From Flavobacterium gillisiae (GTDB lineage: Bacteria; Bacteroidota; Bacteroidia; Flavobacteriales; Flavobacteriaceae): a DNA stretch of 64,000 nt. A program made the translations under genes and the position numbers. The stretch covers positions 1-64,000 of the forward strand of contig NZ_FNRD01000010.1 of the NCBI RefSeq assembly GCF_900107635.1, given 5' to 3'. A model generated the notes under the pieces. It did no database searches and was not told the origin of the DNA. It was given only the letters and a program-made list of their open reading frames with translations. Shown piece by piece: positions 26,088 through 34,311 of the stretch; the first letter of the stretch is position 1; each line of letters starts with the position of its first letter.

Positions 26088-26792
26088 TTATGCTGGGTCG
26101 TTTAATAAGTCTAAAAAGTCAACTGCATTCGCTTCCATCTGGTGAACAATTTTATCTGTTTTTACAACCAAATGGTTGTATCCTACGTAAGCTATAATTC
26201 CAACTACTAAACCAACCACAGTTGTTGTCATTGCAGTGTAAATTCCTTCAGATAGTGCACCAACTTCTATTTGTCCGCCAGAACTTGCCATCTTGTGAAA
26301 AGCTTGAATCATCCCTACTACTGTTCCTAAGAAACCAGTCATAGGACCAGCTCCAGAAATGGTAGCTAGCATACTTACATTTTTTTCAAGTTTGTAAATT
26401 TCAAGTTTTCCAGCATTTTCAATTGCCGTGTTGATATCATCAAGAGGCTTGCCAATTCTTGAAATTCCTTTCTCAATTAATCTGGCAACAGGAGAATTGG
26501 AATGGGCACATGCTATTTTTGCATTGTCAATGCGACCGTTTCTAATATTTTCTCTGATTTGTCCCATGAAATTAGTGTCGATTTTTGAGGCAGCATTAAT
26601 TGCCATTAAGCGCTCAAAATATAAATAAAGTGCGACAAAAAACATTAGAAATAGCGAGGCCATGATGATGTTACCTGCTAATCCTCCGCTTGTTAGCAAT
26701 TCGATAATGGATAACGTTTTTTCAACTGGAACCGTATCGGCTAAATTTTCTTGTGCAACAGATAGGGTATCTGCTTGTAACAATATACTCAT
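26088..26792 (-). CDS. exbB: MotA/TolQ/ExbB proton channel family protein
   Basis: 234 residues with three transmembrane helices (about 38-58, 140-165, 178-200). The channel signature ATISGAGPMTGFLGTVVGMIQ is present, and GALSEGIYTAMTTTVVGLVVG marks the second channel helix. The N-terminal extension with SVAQENLADTVP is probably an additional periplasmic or signal segment. It is the first gene of exbB-exbD-tonB. Confidence 0.93.
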   Translation of the reverse strand: MSILLQADTLSVAQENLADTVPVEKTLSIIELLTSGGLAGNIIMASLFLMFFVALYLYFERLMAINAASKIDTNFMGQIRENIRNGRIDNAKIACAHSNSPVARLIEKGISRIGKPLDDINTAIENAGKLEIYKLEKNVSMLATISGAGPMTGFLGTVVGMIQAFHKMASSGGQIEVGALSEGIYTAMTTTVVGLVVGIIAYVGYNHLVVKTDKIVHQMEANAVDFLDLLNDPA

Positions 26793-26930
26793 AGAAGTTT
26801 TCTTTATTATGGAAACGCTAATATATTATAAAAATTGTTACTTTTTTAGATTAATATACTAAACAAATATTAAAAAAGTAGGAGGGGAATAGAGCGTTAA
26901 AAAAGGGATATGAAGTGTAGTGCAAAAAAA

Positions 26931-26974
26931 ATCAGTTCGACGAATTCGCTTTTGGACGTTTTCATCGAACTGAT
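26931..26974 (-). terminator. Terminator downstream of glutamate dehydrogenase
   Basis: ATCAGTTCGA pairs with TCGAACTGAT around a 24-base interior, followed on the minus strand by T7. It separates gdhA from exbB. Confidence 0.75.
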
Positions 26975-27029
26975 CTAATAGTATTCTTTCAAACTAAACA
27001 GAATGAAAGTTTTTTAATTTATTATGTAC

Positions 27030-28256
27030 TTACACTAACTGTTTCAAAGCGATTTCAAAAGCGGTAGCGCTGATGTTAGTTTTTTCGCTATTTAAAGCAT
27101 GTGCTTTTTCAATTGCTTTTTTGATAATTTCTGAGGTGTCTTGGAAAATAGCCTCATCGGTCATTTGTACTTTTTTCTCCATGAAGTAAGCAAATACACG
27201 AGCCATACCGCAGTTTGAAATAAAGTCAGGAATCAAACTTACTTTGTGATCTACATCTTCCATTATCGGGCCAAAAAAGATTTCTTTGTCGGCAAAAGGA
27301 ACATTAGCACCACAAGAAATTACTTCAAGTCCATTAGCGATTAGACTGTCAATTTGAGATTGAGCAACTAATCTTGAAGCAGCACAAGGAGTAAAAATTT
27401 CAGCACCTATTGTCCATATTTTTTCATTGATTTCTTCAAAAGGAATCATGTTTTCGGCAACCAGTTTGTTTCCGTCTTTGGCAAGGAATAATGCTTTTAT
27501 TTCTTCGAAAGTAAAACCATCTTCATTTATTAAACCTCCATCTCTGTCGATTATACCAATTACTTTTGCTCCCATTTCAGCCAAATAGAAAGCAGCAGCT
27601 GAACCTACATTTCCAAAACCTTGTACAATAGCTTTCTTGCCTTTCACGTCACCTCCATAAATGGCATAATAATGACGCACTGCTTCAGCAACTCCGTAAC
27701 CGGTAATCATATCTGCAATGGTATATTTTCTAGAAACGTCTGGAGAGAATTTTGGGTTTTCGATTACTTTAACCACACCTTGACGCAATTGACCTATTCG
27801 GTTAATTTTGTCTGCTTCTGTAGGTTTGAAGTGACCGTTAAACACTCCTTCTTGCGGGTGCCAAACACCACATTCTTCTGTCATAGGGATAACTTCATGG
27901 ATTTCATCCACGTTTAAATCACCACCCGTTCCATAATAACTTTTCAATAATGGAGATACCGCTTTGTACCAACGTTGTAAAACGCCTTTTTTCCTAGGAT
28001 CGTTTGGGTCGAAATTAATTCCAGATTTGGCTCCGCCAATAGCAGGACCAGAAACCGTAAATTTTACTTCCATTGTTTTTGCTAGAGACAAAACTTCGTT
28101 CATGTCTAATCCTTTTCTCATTCTTGTTCCACCGCCGGCAGCACCACCACGAAGAGAGTTGATAACGGTCCAGCCTTCAGCGTCAGTTTCAACATCTTTC
28201 CAATTAAAAATGATTTCAGGCTCTTTATTTTCGTATTTCTTTAATAAATCTTTCAT
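27030..28256 (-). CDS. Glu/Leu/Phe/Val family dehydrogenase, probable glutamate dehydrogenase
   Basis: 408 residues. The substrate domain has GGAAGGGTRM and the catalytic lysine region GPAIGGAKSGINFDP, with GTGGDLNVDE beyond it. The NAD(P) Rossmann motif is VQGFGNVGSAAAF. It oxidatively deaminates an amino acid; the length and glycine patterns fit the leucine/glutamate dehydrogenase branch, so the substrate is not certain. It is monocistronic, with a TATATTTG box 25 bases upstream and a terminator downstream. Confidence 0.87.
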   Translation of the reverse strand: MKDLLKKYENKEPEIIFNWKDVETDAEGWTVINSLRGGAAGGGTRMRKGLDMNEVLSLAKTMEVKFTVSGPAIGGAKSGINFDPNDPRKKGVLQRWYKAVSPLLKSYYGTGGDLNVDEIHEVIPMTEECGVWHPQEGVFNGHFKPTEADKINRIGQLRQGVVKVIENPKFSPDVSRKYTIADMITGYGVAEAVRHYYAIYGGDVKGKKAIVQGFGNVGSAAAFYLAEMGAKVIGIIDRDGGLINEDGFTFEEIKALFLAKDGNKLVAENMIPFEEINEKIWTIGAEIFTPCAASRLVAQSQIDSLIANGLEVISCGANVPFADKEIFFGPIMEDVDHKVSLIPDFISNCGMARVFAYFMEKKVQMTDEAIFQDTSEIIKKAIEKAHALNSEKTNISATAFEIALKQLV

Positions 28257-28280
28257 TTATTGCGATATGTTTAATTTTGA

Positions 28281-28288
28281 CAAATATA
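28281..28288 (-). promoter_or_regulatory. -7 box of the Glu/Leu dehydrogenase gene (TATATTTG)
   Basis: A perfect TANNTTTG on the minus strand, 25 bases upstream of the start. Confidence 0.6.
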
Positions 28289-28323
28289 AAAAATAGTATA
28301 ATGAGAATTGTGTATTTCAGATA

Positions 28324-29394
28324 TTATTTTGGTTTATAGATATATCCGCTGCTATGATCAGTTTCAGCGCCTGTTACACTAGACAATACATTGTTTTGGC
28401 CACGTAATTTTAGAACGCCCAATAACGCAAAAATAACTGCTTCTTTGAATTCCAGAATTTTGTTTTCAGGAATTATGATTTTGATGGTAGGTAAGTGAAA
28501 TTGGATTCGCTCGATAAGAAAGTCATTGTATGCTCCGCCGCCAGTTATTAAAATAGTTCCTTCTTTATTAGGTAATGCTATTGCAATTTGCATCGCAACA
28601 TGTTCTGTAAAGGTTCTCATTTTGTCAGTAATGTCAATTTCGAACCTTTCTATAAGTGGTAAAACTGTTTCTTTTACAAATTCAAAACCCAGAGATTTAG
28701 GATATTTTTGTTGGTAAAACTCGAGATTATTCAACTCGTTCAACAAGGAATTATTAATTAGTCCGGTTGCAGAAATTTGACCCTTATCATCATAATCGAA
28801 TCCCAACTGATTAGAATAGAAATTCAAAACTGTGTTTACCGGTGAAATATCAAAGGCAATGCGGCTCCTTTTTTCTTCGAACGATACATTTGAAAAACCA
28901 CCTAAATTCATGCAATAATCATATTCCGGAAATAGAATGCGATCACCTATGGGTACTAGTGGAGCGCCTTGTCCTCCTAAATTGACATCCTGTACTCTGA
29001 AATCGCATACTACGGTTTGATTAATTAAGTCTGAGATTTCTGGTAAATTCCCAATTTGAAGTGTAATGGCTTTTTCGGGTTGGTGCAATATAGTGTGACC
29101 ATGCGAGCAAACGGCATCAAGATTCTCTATTTTATGGAGAGATATGAAATCAGAAATAATGGAAGCAAGTAAAGAAGTATAGTCCAGATTTAATTGTTTT
29201 AGATCAAATTCAGAAAAGTCTACTGCTGTTTTTAGTGTGTTTACCCAGATTGAACTGTACGGAATAGTCTCACTTTCAAGAATATTGAAGGTCCATTTCT
29301 CGCCTTTTATGCTAAATTGAATATGCGCTAAATCAACTCCGTCAAGAGAAGTTCCCGACATCACACCGATAACGTTATAGTATTCTTCTTTCAT
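28324..29394 (-). CDS. anmK: Anhydro-N-acetylmuramic acid kinase
   Basis: 356 residues. The N-terminus VIGVMSGTSLDGVDLAHIQF is diagnostic; CSHGHTILHQP and NLGGFSNVSF supply catalytic and sugar-binding residues, and ITGGGAYNDFL the nucleotide site. It phosphorylates anhydro-MurNAc in cell-wall recycling. A TAATTTTG box ends 12 bases before the second base of the start region, so the transcript is likely leaderless or nearly so. Convergent neighbours are absent; it lies upstream of the dehydrogenase on the same strand with a 67-base gap. Confidence 0.95.
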   Translation of the reverse strand: MKEEYYNVIGVMSGTSLDGVDLAHIQFSIKGEKWTFNILESETIPYSSIWVNTLKTAVDFSEFDLKQLNLDYTSLLASIISDFISLHKIENLDAVCSHGHTILHQPEKAITLQIGNLPEISDLINQTVVCDFRVQDVNLGGQGAPLVPIGDRILFPEYDYCMNLGGFSNVSFEEKRSRIAFDISPVNTVLNFYSNQLGFDYDDKGQISATGLINNSLLNELNNLEFYQQKYPKSLGFEFVKETVLPLIERFEIDITDKMRTFTEHVAMQIAIALPNKEGTILITGGGAYNDFLIERIQFHLPTIKIIIPENKILEFKEAVIFALLGVLKLRGQNNVLSSVTGAETDHSSGYIYKPK

Positions 29395-29398
29395 CGTC

Positions 29399-29406
29399 CA
29401 AAATTA
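29399..29406 (-). promoter_or_regulatory. -7 box of anmK (TAATTTTG), near-leaderless
   Basis: A perfect TANNTTTG on the minus strand only 4 bases before the ATG, so the transcript would start at or next to the start codon. Confidence 0.55.
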
Positions 29407-29439
29407 CAAATCAAAATTGATAATTTCACAAGAAAAAAG

Positions 29440-29447
29440 TATCTTTG
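29440..29447 (+). promoter_or_regulatory. -7 box upstream of acyl-CoA dehydrogenase (TATCTTTG)
   Basis: A perfect TANNTTTG with a TTG at 29417-29419, 20 bases upstream, close to the usual Bacteroidota spacing. It predicts a leader of about 165 bases that contains a small open frame at 29518-29586. Confidence 0.65.
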
Positions 29448-29517
29448 ACTACTTTTTTTAAACAAAAAGCAAGGTAAATTAAGCAACATATAACAATCGT
29501 CTATTCTAAAAGCAAAA

Positions 29518-29586
29518 ATGCAATATAAAACAATTCCGGATTTGGATTTTAAATTCGATGTTGTGAACAACGTATTTTGGCGCTAG
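29518..29586 (+). CDS. Possible 22-codon leader ORF
   Basis: ATG to TAG, coding MQYKTIPDLDFKFDVVNNV and three more residues. It lies in the predicted leader of the acyl-CoA dehydrogenase gene, 32 bases before its start. There is no homology that I recognise. It may be a leader peptide, a small protein, or chance in AT-rich DNA. Confidence 0.25.
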   Translation: MQYKTIPDLDFKFDVVNNVFWR

Positions 29587-29618
29587 AATTAACCAAATAA
29601 ATAAAAAGAAATACAGTT

Positions 29619-30758
29619 ATGGATTTTAATCTAACAGAAGAGCAGTTAATGATTCAACAAGCCGCTAGAGATTTTGCTCAAAGCGAATTGTTGCCTGGAG
29701 TAATTGAAAGAGACGAATTCTCAAAATTCCCAACAGAGCAAGTCAAAAAAATGGCTGAGCTTGGGTTTATGGGTATGATGGTTGATCCTAAATATGGTGG
29801 TTCTGGATTAGATAGTATTTCTTATGTTTTGGCAATTACTGAAATAGCTAAAATTGATGCTTCTGCAGCAGTTATAATGTCTGTGAATAACTCATTAGTT
29901 TGCGCAGGATTAGAAAAGTACTGTAACGAAGAACAAAAAATGAAATATTTAGTTCCTCTTGCTAAAGGAGAAGTAATTGGTGCTTTTTGCTTGTCAGAGC
30001 CAGAAGCGGGATCTGATGCAACTTCTCAAAAAACAACAGCTATTGATAAAGGAGACCATTATTTAATGAATGGTACTAAAAACTGGATTACTAACGGTTC
30101 TTCAGCGTCTACTTATATCGTAATTGCGCAAACAGATATCGAAAAAGGACATAAAGGAATTAATGCTTTTATTGTTGAAAAAGGTTGGGCTGGTTTTGAT
30201 ATTGGAATAAAAGAAAAGAAAATGGGAATTCGTGGGTCTGACACACATTCTTTAATGTTTTCGGATGTTAAGGTTCCAAAGGAAAATAGAATTGGAGCTG
30301 ATGGTTTTGGTTTTGCATTTGCTATGGCCGTATTAAATGGTGGTAGAATTGGTATCGCTTCTCAGGCATTAGGGATAGCAACTGGATCTTATGAGTTAGC
30401 ATTGAAATATTCGCAAGAGCGTAAAGCTTTTGGAAAAGAAATTTTCAAACATCAAGCTATTGCATTTAAATTAGCTGATATGGCGACTCAAATCATGGCT
30501 GCCAAAATGTTATGTCTTAAAGCAGCTGCTGAAAAAGATCAAGGAATGGATATTTCTCAATCTGGTGCTATGGCAAAATTATTTGCTTCTCAAACGGCGA
30601 TGGATACCACAATTGAAGCGGTTCAAATTCATGGTGGTAATGGGTATGTAGCAGAATATCATGTAGAGCGTATGATGCGTGATGCTAAAATCACCCAAAT
30701 ATATGAGGGAACTTCAGAAATACAACGCATTGTGATTTCGAGAACATTGGTTTCCTAG
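29619..30758 (+). CDS. Acyl-CoA dehydrogenase (short/branched-chain type)
   Basis: 379 residues, full length. FAD and substrate motifs are FCLSEPEAGSDATSQKT, NGTKNWITNGSSAS and GIRGSDTHSLMF; the C-terminal catalytic-base region is QIYEGTSEIQRIVISR with its glutamate. It introduces the alpha-beta double bond of acyl-CoA in fatty-acid or branched-chain amino-acid breakdown, passing electrons to ETF. It stands alone, with a predicted promoter upstream and the nested hairpin at 30787-30855 downstream. Confidence 0.93.
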   Translation: MDFNLTEEQLMIQQAARDFAQSELLPGVIERDEFSKFPTEQVKKMAELGFMGMMVDPKYGGSGLDSISYVLAITEIAKIDASAAVIMSVNNSLVCAGLEKYCNEEQKMKYLVPLAKGEVIGAFCLSEPEAGSDATSQKTTAIDKGDHYLMNGTKNWITNGSSASTYIVIAQTDIEKGHKGINAFIVEKGWAGFDIGIKEKKMGIRGSDTHSLMFSDVKVPKENRIGADGFGFAFAMAVLNGGRIGIASQALGIATGSYELALKYSQERKAFGKEIFKHQAIAFKLADMATQIMAAKMLCLKAAAEKDQGMDISQSGAMAKLFASQTAMDTTIEAVQIHGGNGYVAEYHVERMMRDAKITQIYEGTSEIQRIVISRTLVS

Positions 30759-30786
30759 CATTCGAAATAAATATTCAAAATAATTT

Positions 30787-30855
30787 AAACCATTAAGGGA
30801 TTAAGAAATTAAGTAGTAAATTACTTAATGACGCTTAACCTCTTAATGGTTTTTT
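30787..30855 (+). terminator. Nested three-tier hairpin / terminator after acyl-CoA dehydrogenase
   Basis: Three stems are nested: AAACCATTAAG with CTTAATGGTTT outside, TTAAG with CTTAA next, and ATTAAGTA-GTAAAT-TACTTAAT inside. T residues follow on the plus strand. The repeated ATTAAG units suggest a repeat-derived element acting as terminator. Confidence 0.65.
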
Positions 30856-30896
30856 AGTTGTAAAATAACGCTACATTTACCGTAAAGCAGGCTTTC

Positions 30897-31574
30897 ATGG
30901 ATGAAGATTTAAAATATTGGTATTTACGAGATCATAAATTGTTTAGAACTTTAAGTTTTAAACAAATGAAGCAGTTGTGCATCATCATGGGGTTTAAAGA
31001 AGCAAAAAAAGGGGAGATTATTTACTTTTCCTCTTCGGATGTGCCAAGGATTTTTGTGTTGAAAAAAGGGAATATTAAAATCGTGGCTGTTGATGAAGCC
31101 GGTAATGAAACAATTAAAGACATTATTAAAAAAGGAGATTTATTTGGGGAACTTACTTTAGAAGCAGATGGCGAAAGCAATGAATATGCTAAAGTACTTT
31201 CTGATGATGTTGCTATTTGCAGTTTTCTGCTTTCTGATTTTGAGGATGTATTATTAAAGAATCCTGGTTTAGCGTTGTCCTATACTAAAATTGTAGGACT
31301 CAAAATGAAGCGAATCAAGAACAGTTATTCCAATTTAATTTCGAAGGATGCTAAAACTAGATTGGTTTTGTTCCTAAAAGATTGGGCAGAGAAAGAAGGA
31401 ACGCAAATAGGAAAGAAAGTGATTATTGAAAATTATCTAACACAAAATGATATTGCCCAAATCATTTGTACCTCAAGACAAACTGCGACACAATTGCTCA
31501 ACGAAATGGAAGCAAAAGGGACGTTGCTCTACAATAGAAAAGAAATAGTTATAGCAGATATTACCGCATTATAA
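30897..31574 (+). CDS. Crp/Fnr family transcriptional regulator
   Basis: 225 residues. The cyclic-nucleotide-like effector domain (about 15-125) contains KKGEIIYF, VLKKGNIKIV and GDLFGELTLE; a dimerisation helix follows (about 125-160), and the C-terminal winged HTH has LTQNDIAQIICTSRQTATQLLNEME (two adjacent parts at about 182-206). No Fnr-type N-terminal cysteine cluster is seen, so an iron-sulfur sensor is unlikely. It lies 80 bases upstream of the peroxiredoxin-like operon on the same strand, which makes it a candidate local regulator; that is inference. Confidence 0.88.
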   Translation: MDEDLKYWYLRDHKLFRTLSFKQMKQLCIIMGFKEAKKGEIIYFSSSDVPRIFVLKKGNIKIVAVDEAGNETIKDIIKKGDLFGELTLEADGESNEYAKVLSDDVAICSFLLSDFEDVLLKNPGLALSYTKIVGLKMKRIKNSYSNLISKDAKTRLVLFLKDWAEKEGTQIGKKVIIENYLTQNDIAQIICTSRQTATQLLNEMEAKGTLLYNRKEIVIADITAL

Positions 31575-31626
31575 TTTTTTTATGGGAATTGTAATCTAGC
31601 CGACATTTTAATTCAGAATTCAATAG

Positions 31627-31634
31627 TAGCTTTG
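31627..31634 (+). promoter_or_regulatory. -7 box of the peroxiredoxin-like operon (TAGCTTTG)
   Basis: A perfect TANNTTTG 21 bases upstream of the start of the first operon gene. No TTG at the usual distance is seen, which would fit an activator-dependent promoter. Confidence 0.55.
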
Positions 31635-31654
31635 TGATATAAAATTATAGAATC

Positions 31655-32257
31655 ATGAAAAAAATACTAAGCTTCGTTTTATTAGCAATTGGATTAATGG
31701 TAAATGCGCAAAATGAGTTGCCAAAATCAGCTACAGATGCAGCTCCATTATTGATTGGAGAAAAGATTCCGAATATCACATTAAAAACAATCGACAATAG
31801 TTCCGTTAGTTTAGAAACGCTTTTCAGCAAAAAGAAAACTGTTTTGGTTTTTTATCGCGGAGGCTGGTGTCCGTATTGTAACCTTCACTTGGCAGCATTG
31901 GCGGAAGCCGAAAAAGAATTATTGGACTTAAGATATCAGATTATTGCCATTAGTCCAGACTCACCAAAGAACTTAAAAGCAACTGAAGAAAAGGATAAGG
32001 TAAACTATCTTTTATTGTCAGACAGTACTGGAGAATTAGCAAAAGCAATGGGTATCGCTTTTCAAGCTCCTGAAAACTATAAGACCATTTTGGCAAAAGG
32101 ATCAGATGGGTTGAACAGTACTTTTCTACCAATTCCGTCTGTTTTTATCGTGAATCTAGAGGCGGAAATTGATTTTGAACACATTACACCTGATTATAAA
32201 CACCGAATTTCTAATGATTTATTAGTTGCGGCGGCGAAATCTTTAAATAAAGAGTAA
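31655..32257 (+). CDS. Exported peroxiredoxin-like AhpC/TSA family protein
   Basis: 200 residues with a signal peptide (1-18, ending NAQ). The thioredoxin-fold core has FYRGGWCPYC, a CxxC site in the resolving/peroxidatic position, then ISPDSP and the cis-proline region IPSVFIV. Related proteins are thiol peroxidases or periplasmic thiol oxidoreductases. Its stop codon overlaps the start of the YHS gene by one base, so it heads a tight operon of eight genes. An actual peroxidase activity is not proven by the motif. Confidence 0.82.
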   Translation: MKKILSFVLLAIGLMVNAQNELPKSATDAAPLLIGEKIPNITLKTIDNSSVSLETLFSKKKTVLVFYRGGWCPYCNLHLAALAEAEKELLDLRYQIIAISPDSPKNLKATEEKDKVNYLLLSDSTGELAKAMGIAFQAPENYKTILAKGSDGLNSTFLPIPSVFIVNLEAEIDFEHITPDYKHRISNDLLVAAAKSLNKE

Positions 32258-32715
32258 TGAAAAAGCTTTTATTTGCCATTTGTATATTGTTTACTTTTTA
32301 TGGGTTTTCACAGAGTGAAGGTAAAAGAATAGACCAATTTAATTTGGATAGAAAAGTCGCTATACAAGGATATGATCCGGTTGTTTATTTTAAACAAGGT
32401 AAAGCTTTAAAGGGTAAAAAGGAATTGACTTCAATATATGAGGGAGTGACTTATTATTTTTCTTCTGCGTCGAATAAAAGCGCTTTTGTAAAATCACCTT
32501 TAAGTTATGAACCTCAATACGGAGGTTGGTGTGCTTTTGCCATGGGTGATTCCGGTGAAAAAGTAGAAGTGAATCCAGAGACATTTAAAATTATTGACGG
32601 TAAATTGTATTTGTTTTATAATGCCTTTTTTAGGAATACTTTAAAGAGCTGGAACAAAAATCAGTCGGATTTAATATTAAAGGCCGATTCAAATTGGAAA
32701 AAAATAATTCAATAA
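32257..32715 (+). CDS. Exported YHS domain protein
   Basis: 152 residues with a signal peptide (1-19, ending GFS). The YHS-like core is VAIQGYDPVVYF followed by GVTYYFSSASNKSAFVKSP and PQYGGWCAFAMG, the usual secreted YHS pattern with a single cysteine. YHS domains are small and often associated with metal or copper handling; no function is established for this subgroup. It is overlapped at its start by the peroxiredoxin-like gene and followed by DoxX after 9 bases. Confidence 0.8.
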   Translation: MKKLLFAICILFTFYGFSQSEGKRIDQFNLDRKVAIQGYDPVVYFKQGKALKGKKELTSIYEGVTYYFSSASNKSAFVKSPLSYEPQYGGWCAFAMGDSGEKVEVNPETFKIIDGKLYLFYNAFFRNTLKSWNKNQSDLILKADSNWKKIIQ

Positions 32716-32724
32716 ACTAGCATT

Positions 32725-33114
32725 ATGAAATCATCATTGTTTAGTTGGTTATTGCGTATCGTTGTTGCCGCGATTTTAGTGCAAACATTGTATTTTAAAT
32801 TTACTGGAGCAGCCGAAAGTATTTATATCTTTAAGACTTTAGGAATGGAGCCTTATGGACGCATTGGTTCAGGTATAATTGAATTAGTTGCCTCTATTTT
32901 GATACTAATTCCAAGGACCACATTGTTAGGAGCGTTACTTGGTCTTGGAGTTATGTTTGGTGCTATTGTGTCACACGTTTTTGTTCTGGGAATTGAAGTG
33001 CAAAACGATGGAGGGACACTTTTTATGCTGGCATTAATTACCTTTCTTTGTTGTTCTATTTTAGTGTATCAAAATAGGAATAAAATGACCGATTTATTAA
33101 AATTAAAAATATAA
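32725..33114 (+). CDS. DoxX/MauE-like four-helix membrane protein
   Basis: 129 residues, about four transmembrane segments (about 7-25, 45-62, 66-88, 93-113). The first half has WLLRIVVAAILVQTLYFKFTGA, typical of the DoxX family; members are linked to redox or thiol homeostasis. It sits between the YHS and DinB genes with gaps of 9 and 1 bases. Confidence 0.78.
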   Translation: MKSSLFSWLLRIVVAAILVQTLYFKFTGAAESIYIFKTLGMEPYGRIGSGIIELVASILILIPRTTLLGALLGLGVMFGAIVSHVFVLGIEVQNDGGTLFMLALITFLCCSILVYQNRNKMTDLLKLKI

Positions 33115-33115
33115 G

Positions 33116-33604
33116 ATGCTTATTCCTTCCATAAAAAATAGTTTGAACGAATTGATTGATCTACTCAAGCAGATGTCAAATACCGAGTTTTCTAAACCTT
33201 GTCAACTGTTAAGTAATTCGACCATTGGGGAACATACCAGACATATTGTCGAAATGTTTCAATGTCTCGAAAATAATTATTGCTCTGGGATTGTAAACTA
33301 TGATAAAAGACCAAGAAATATCCTAATTCAAACAGATCCTGCTTTTGCAATTTCGCAAATTTTAGCTATTCAGAGTTTATTGGAAAAAGAAAATAAAAAA
33401 ATCGAGTTGCAACAAATTATTGACAACGAAGAAGTCAGAATTGAAAGCAACTACTTTAGAGAATTACTTTATAACTTGGAACATTGTATTCATCATCAGG
33501 CGCTCATAAAGGTGGCTGTTTTACAAAGTGAAACTATATTTGTGAATGAAAATTTTGGTGTTGCACGTTCCACTATTGAATATAGAAAGCAATGTGCACA
33601 GTAA
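33116..33604 (+). CDS. DinB family protein
   Basis: 162 residues, a four-helix bundle. The metal-site histidines are visible in IGEHTRHIVEM and LEHCIHHQALI. DinB-like proteins are often thiol-dependent (bacillithiol or similar) transferases; the Flavobacterium member's substrate is unknown. Its last 13 bases overlap the NRDE gene, which begins at the ATG at 33592. Confidence 0.8.
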   Translation: MLIPSIKNSLNELIDLLKQMSNTEFSKPCQLLSNSTIGEHTRHIVEMFQCLENNYCSGIVNYDKRPRNILIQTDPAFAISQILAIQSLLEKENKKIELQQIIDNEEVRIESNYFRELLYNLEHCIHHQALIKVAVLQSETIFVNENFGVARSTIEYRKQCAQ

Positions 33605-34302
33605 GTTTTATAAAAACCGATACTAAGATTATCATTACGTCAAATCGGGACGAACAGTTAATTAGACCTAGTGCAATACCTCCAAAAAACTATACGGTAA
33701 ATGGCAAGAACGTTATTTACCCCAAAGACCCGAAAGCAGGAGGAACTTGGTACGTCGTTGATGAAAATGGTACGGTGCTCGTTTTGTTGAATGGAGCCGA
33801 TGAAAAGCATGTCATGGGATTGAAATACAGAAAGAGCCGTGGATTGATTGTTTTAGATATTATTGGTAATGTATCGCCACGGGATTATTGGAATACAATT
33901 GATCTGGATCGTATAGAACCTTTTACCATAGTGTTATTTCAAGATCAGGAACTTTTTCAACTTCGATGGAATGGAGCTGATAAAGAAGCCATAAAGTTAG
34001 ATCCAAACGAAAAGCATATTTGGTCTTCGTCTACTTTGTATCCAAAGGAGATTAGAGAAAAACGCACTAGTTTGTTCCAAGCCTTTTTAGGAAGAAACAA
34101 GTCGTTATCTGAGATTGAAATGTATAGTTTTCATCGCTATACTGAAGAGGGAAACCAAGAAAATGGCTTGGTTATTAATAGAAATGGTGAATTGAAAACT
34201 TTGAGTATTACCCAGTCTATAATCGAAAAAAATAAAGTGACCATATTGCATCATGACTTGATTGCTGAAGAAGATTTCAGTACCTCATTTATCACTATTT
34301 AA
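33592..34302 (+). CDS. NRDE (TANGO2-like) family protein
   Basis: 236 residues. The N-terminus MCTVSFIKTDTKIIITSNRDE gives the family name; Cys2 would be the N-terminal nucleophile after methionine removal. KDPKAGGTWYVVDENG and VLLNGADE are also conserved. Members have a possible Ntn-hydrolase fold and an unclear role (heme trafficking or acyl-lipid handling has been proposed for TANGO2). It overlaps the DinB gene and is followed 9 bases later by the ATP-grasp gene. Confidence 0.82.
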   Translation: MCTVSFIKTDTKIIITSNRDEQLIRPSAIPPKNYTVNGKNVIYPKDPKAGGTWYVVDENGTVLVLLNGADEKHVMGLKYRKSRGLIVLDIIGNVSPRDYWNTIDLDRIEPFTIVLFQDQELFQLRWNGADKEAIKLDPNEKHIWSSSTLYPKEIREKRTSLFQAFLGRNKSLSEIEMYSFHRYTEEGNQENGLVINRNGELKTLSITQSIIEKNKVTILHHDLIAEEDFSTSFITI

Positions 34303-34311
34303 TCTACGACA

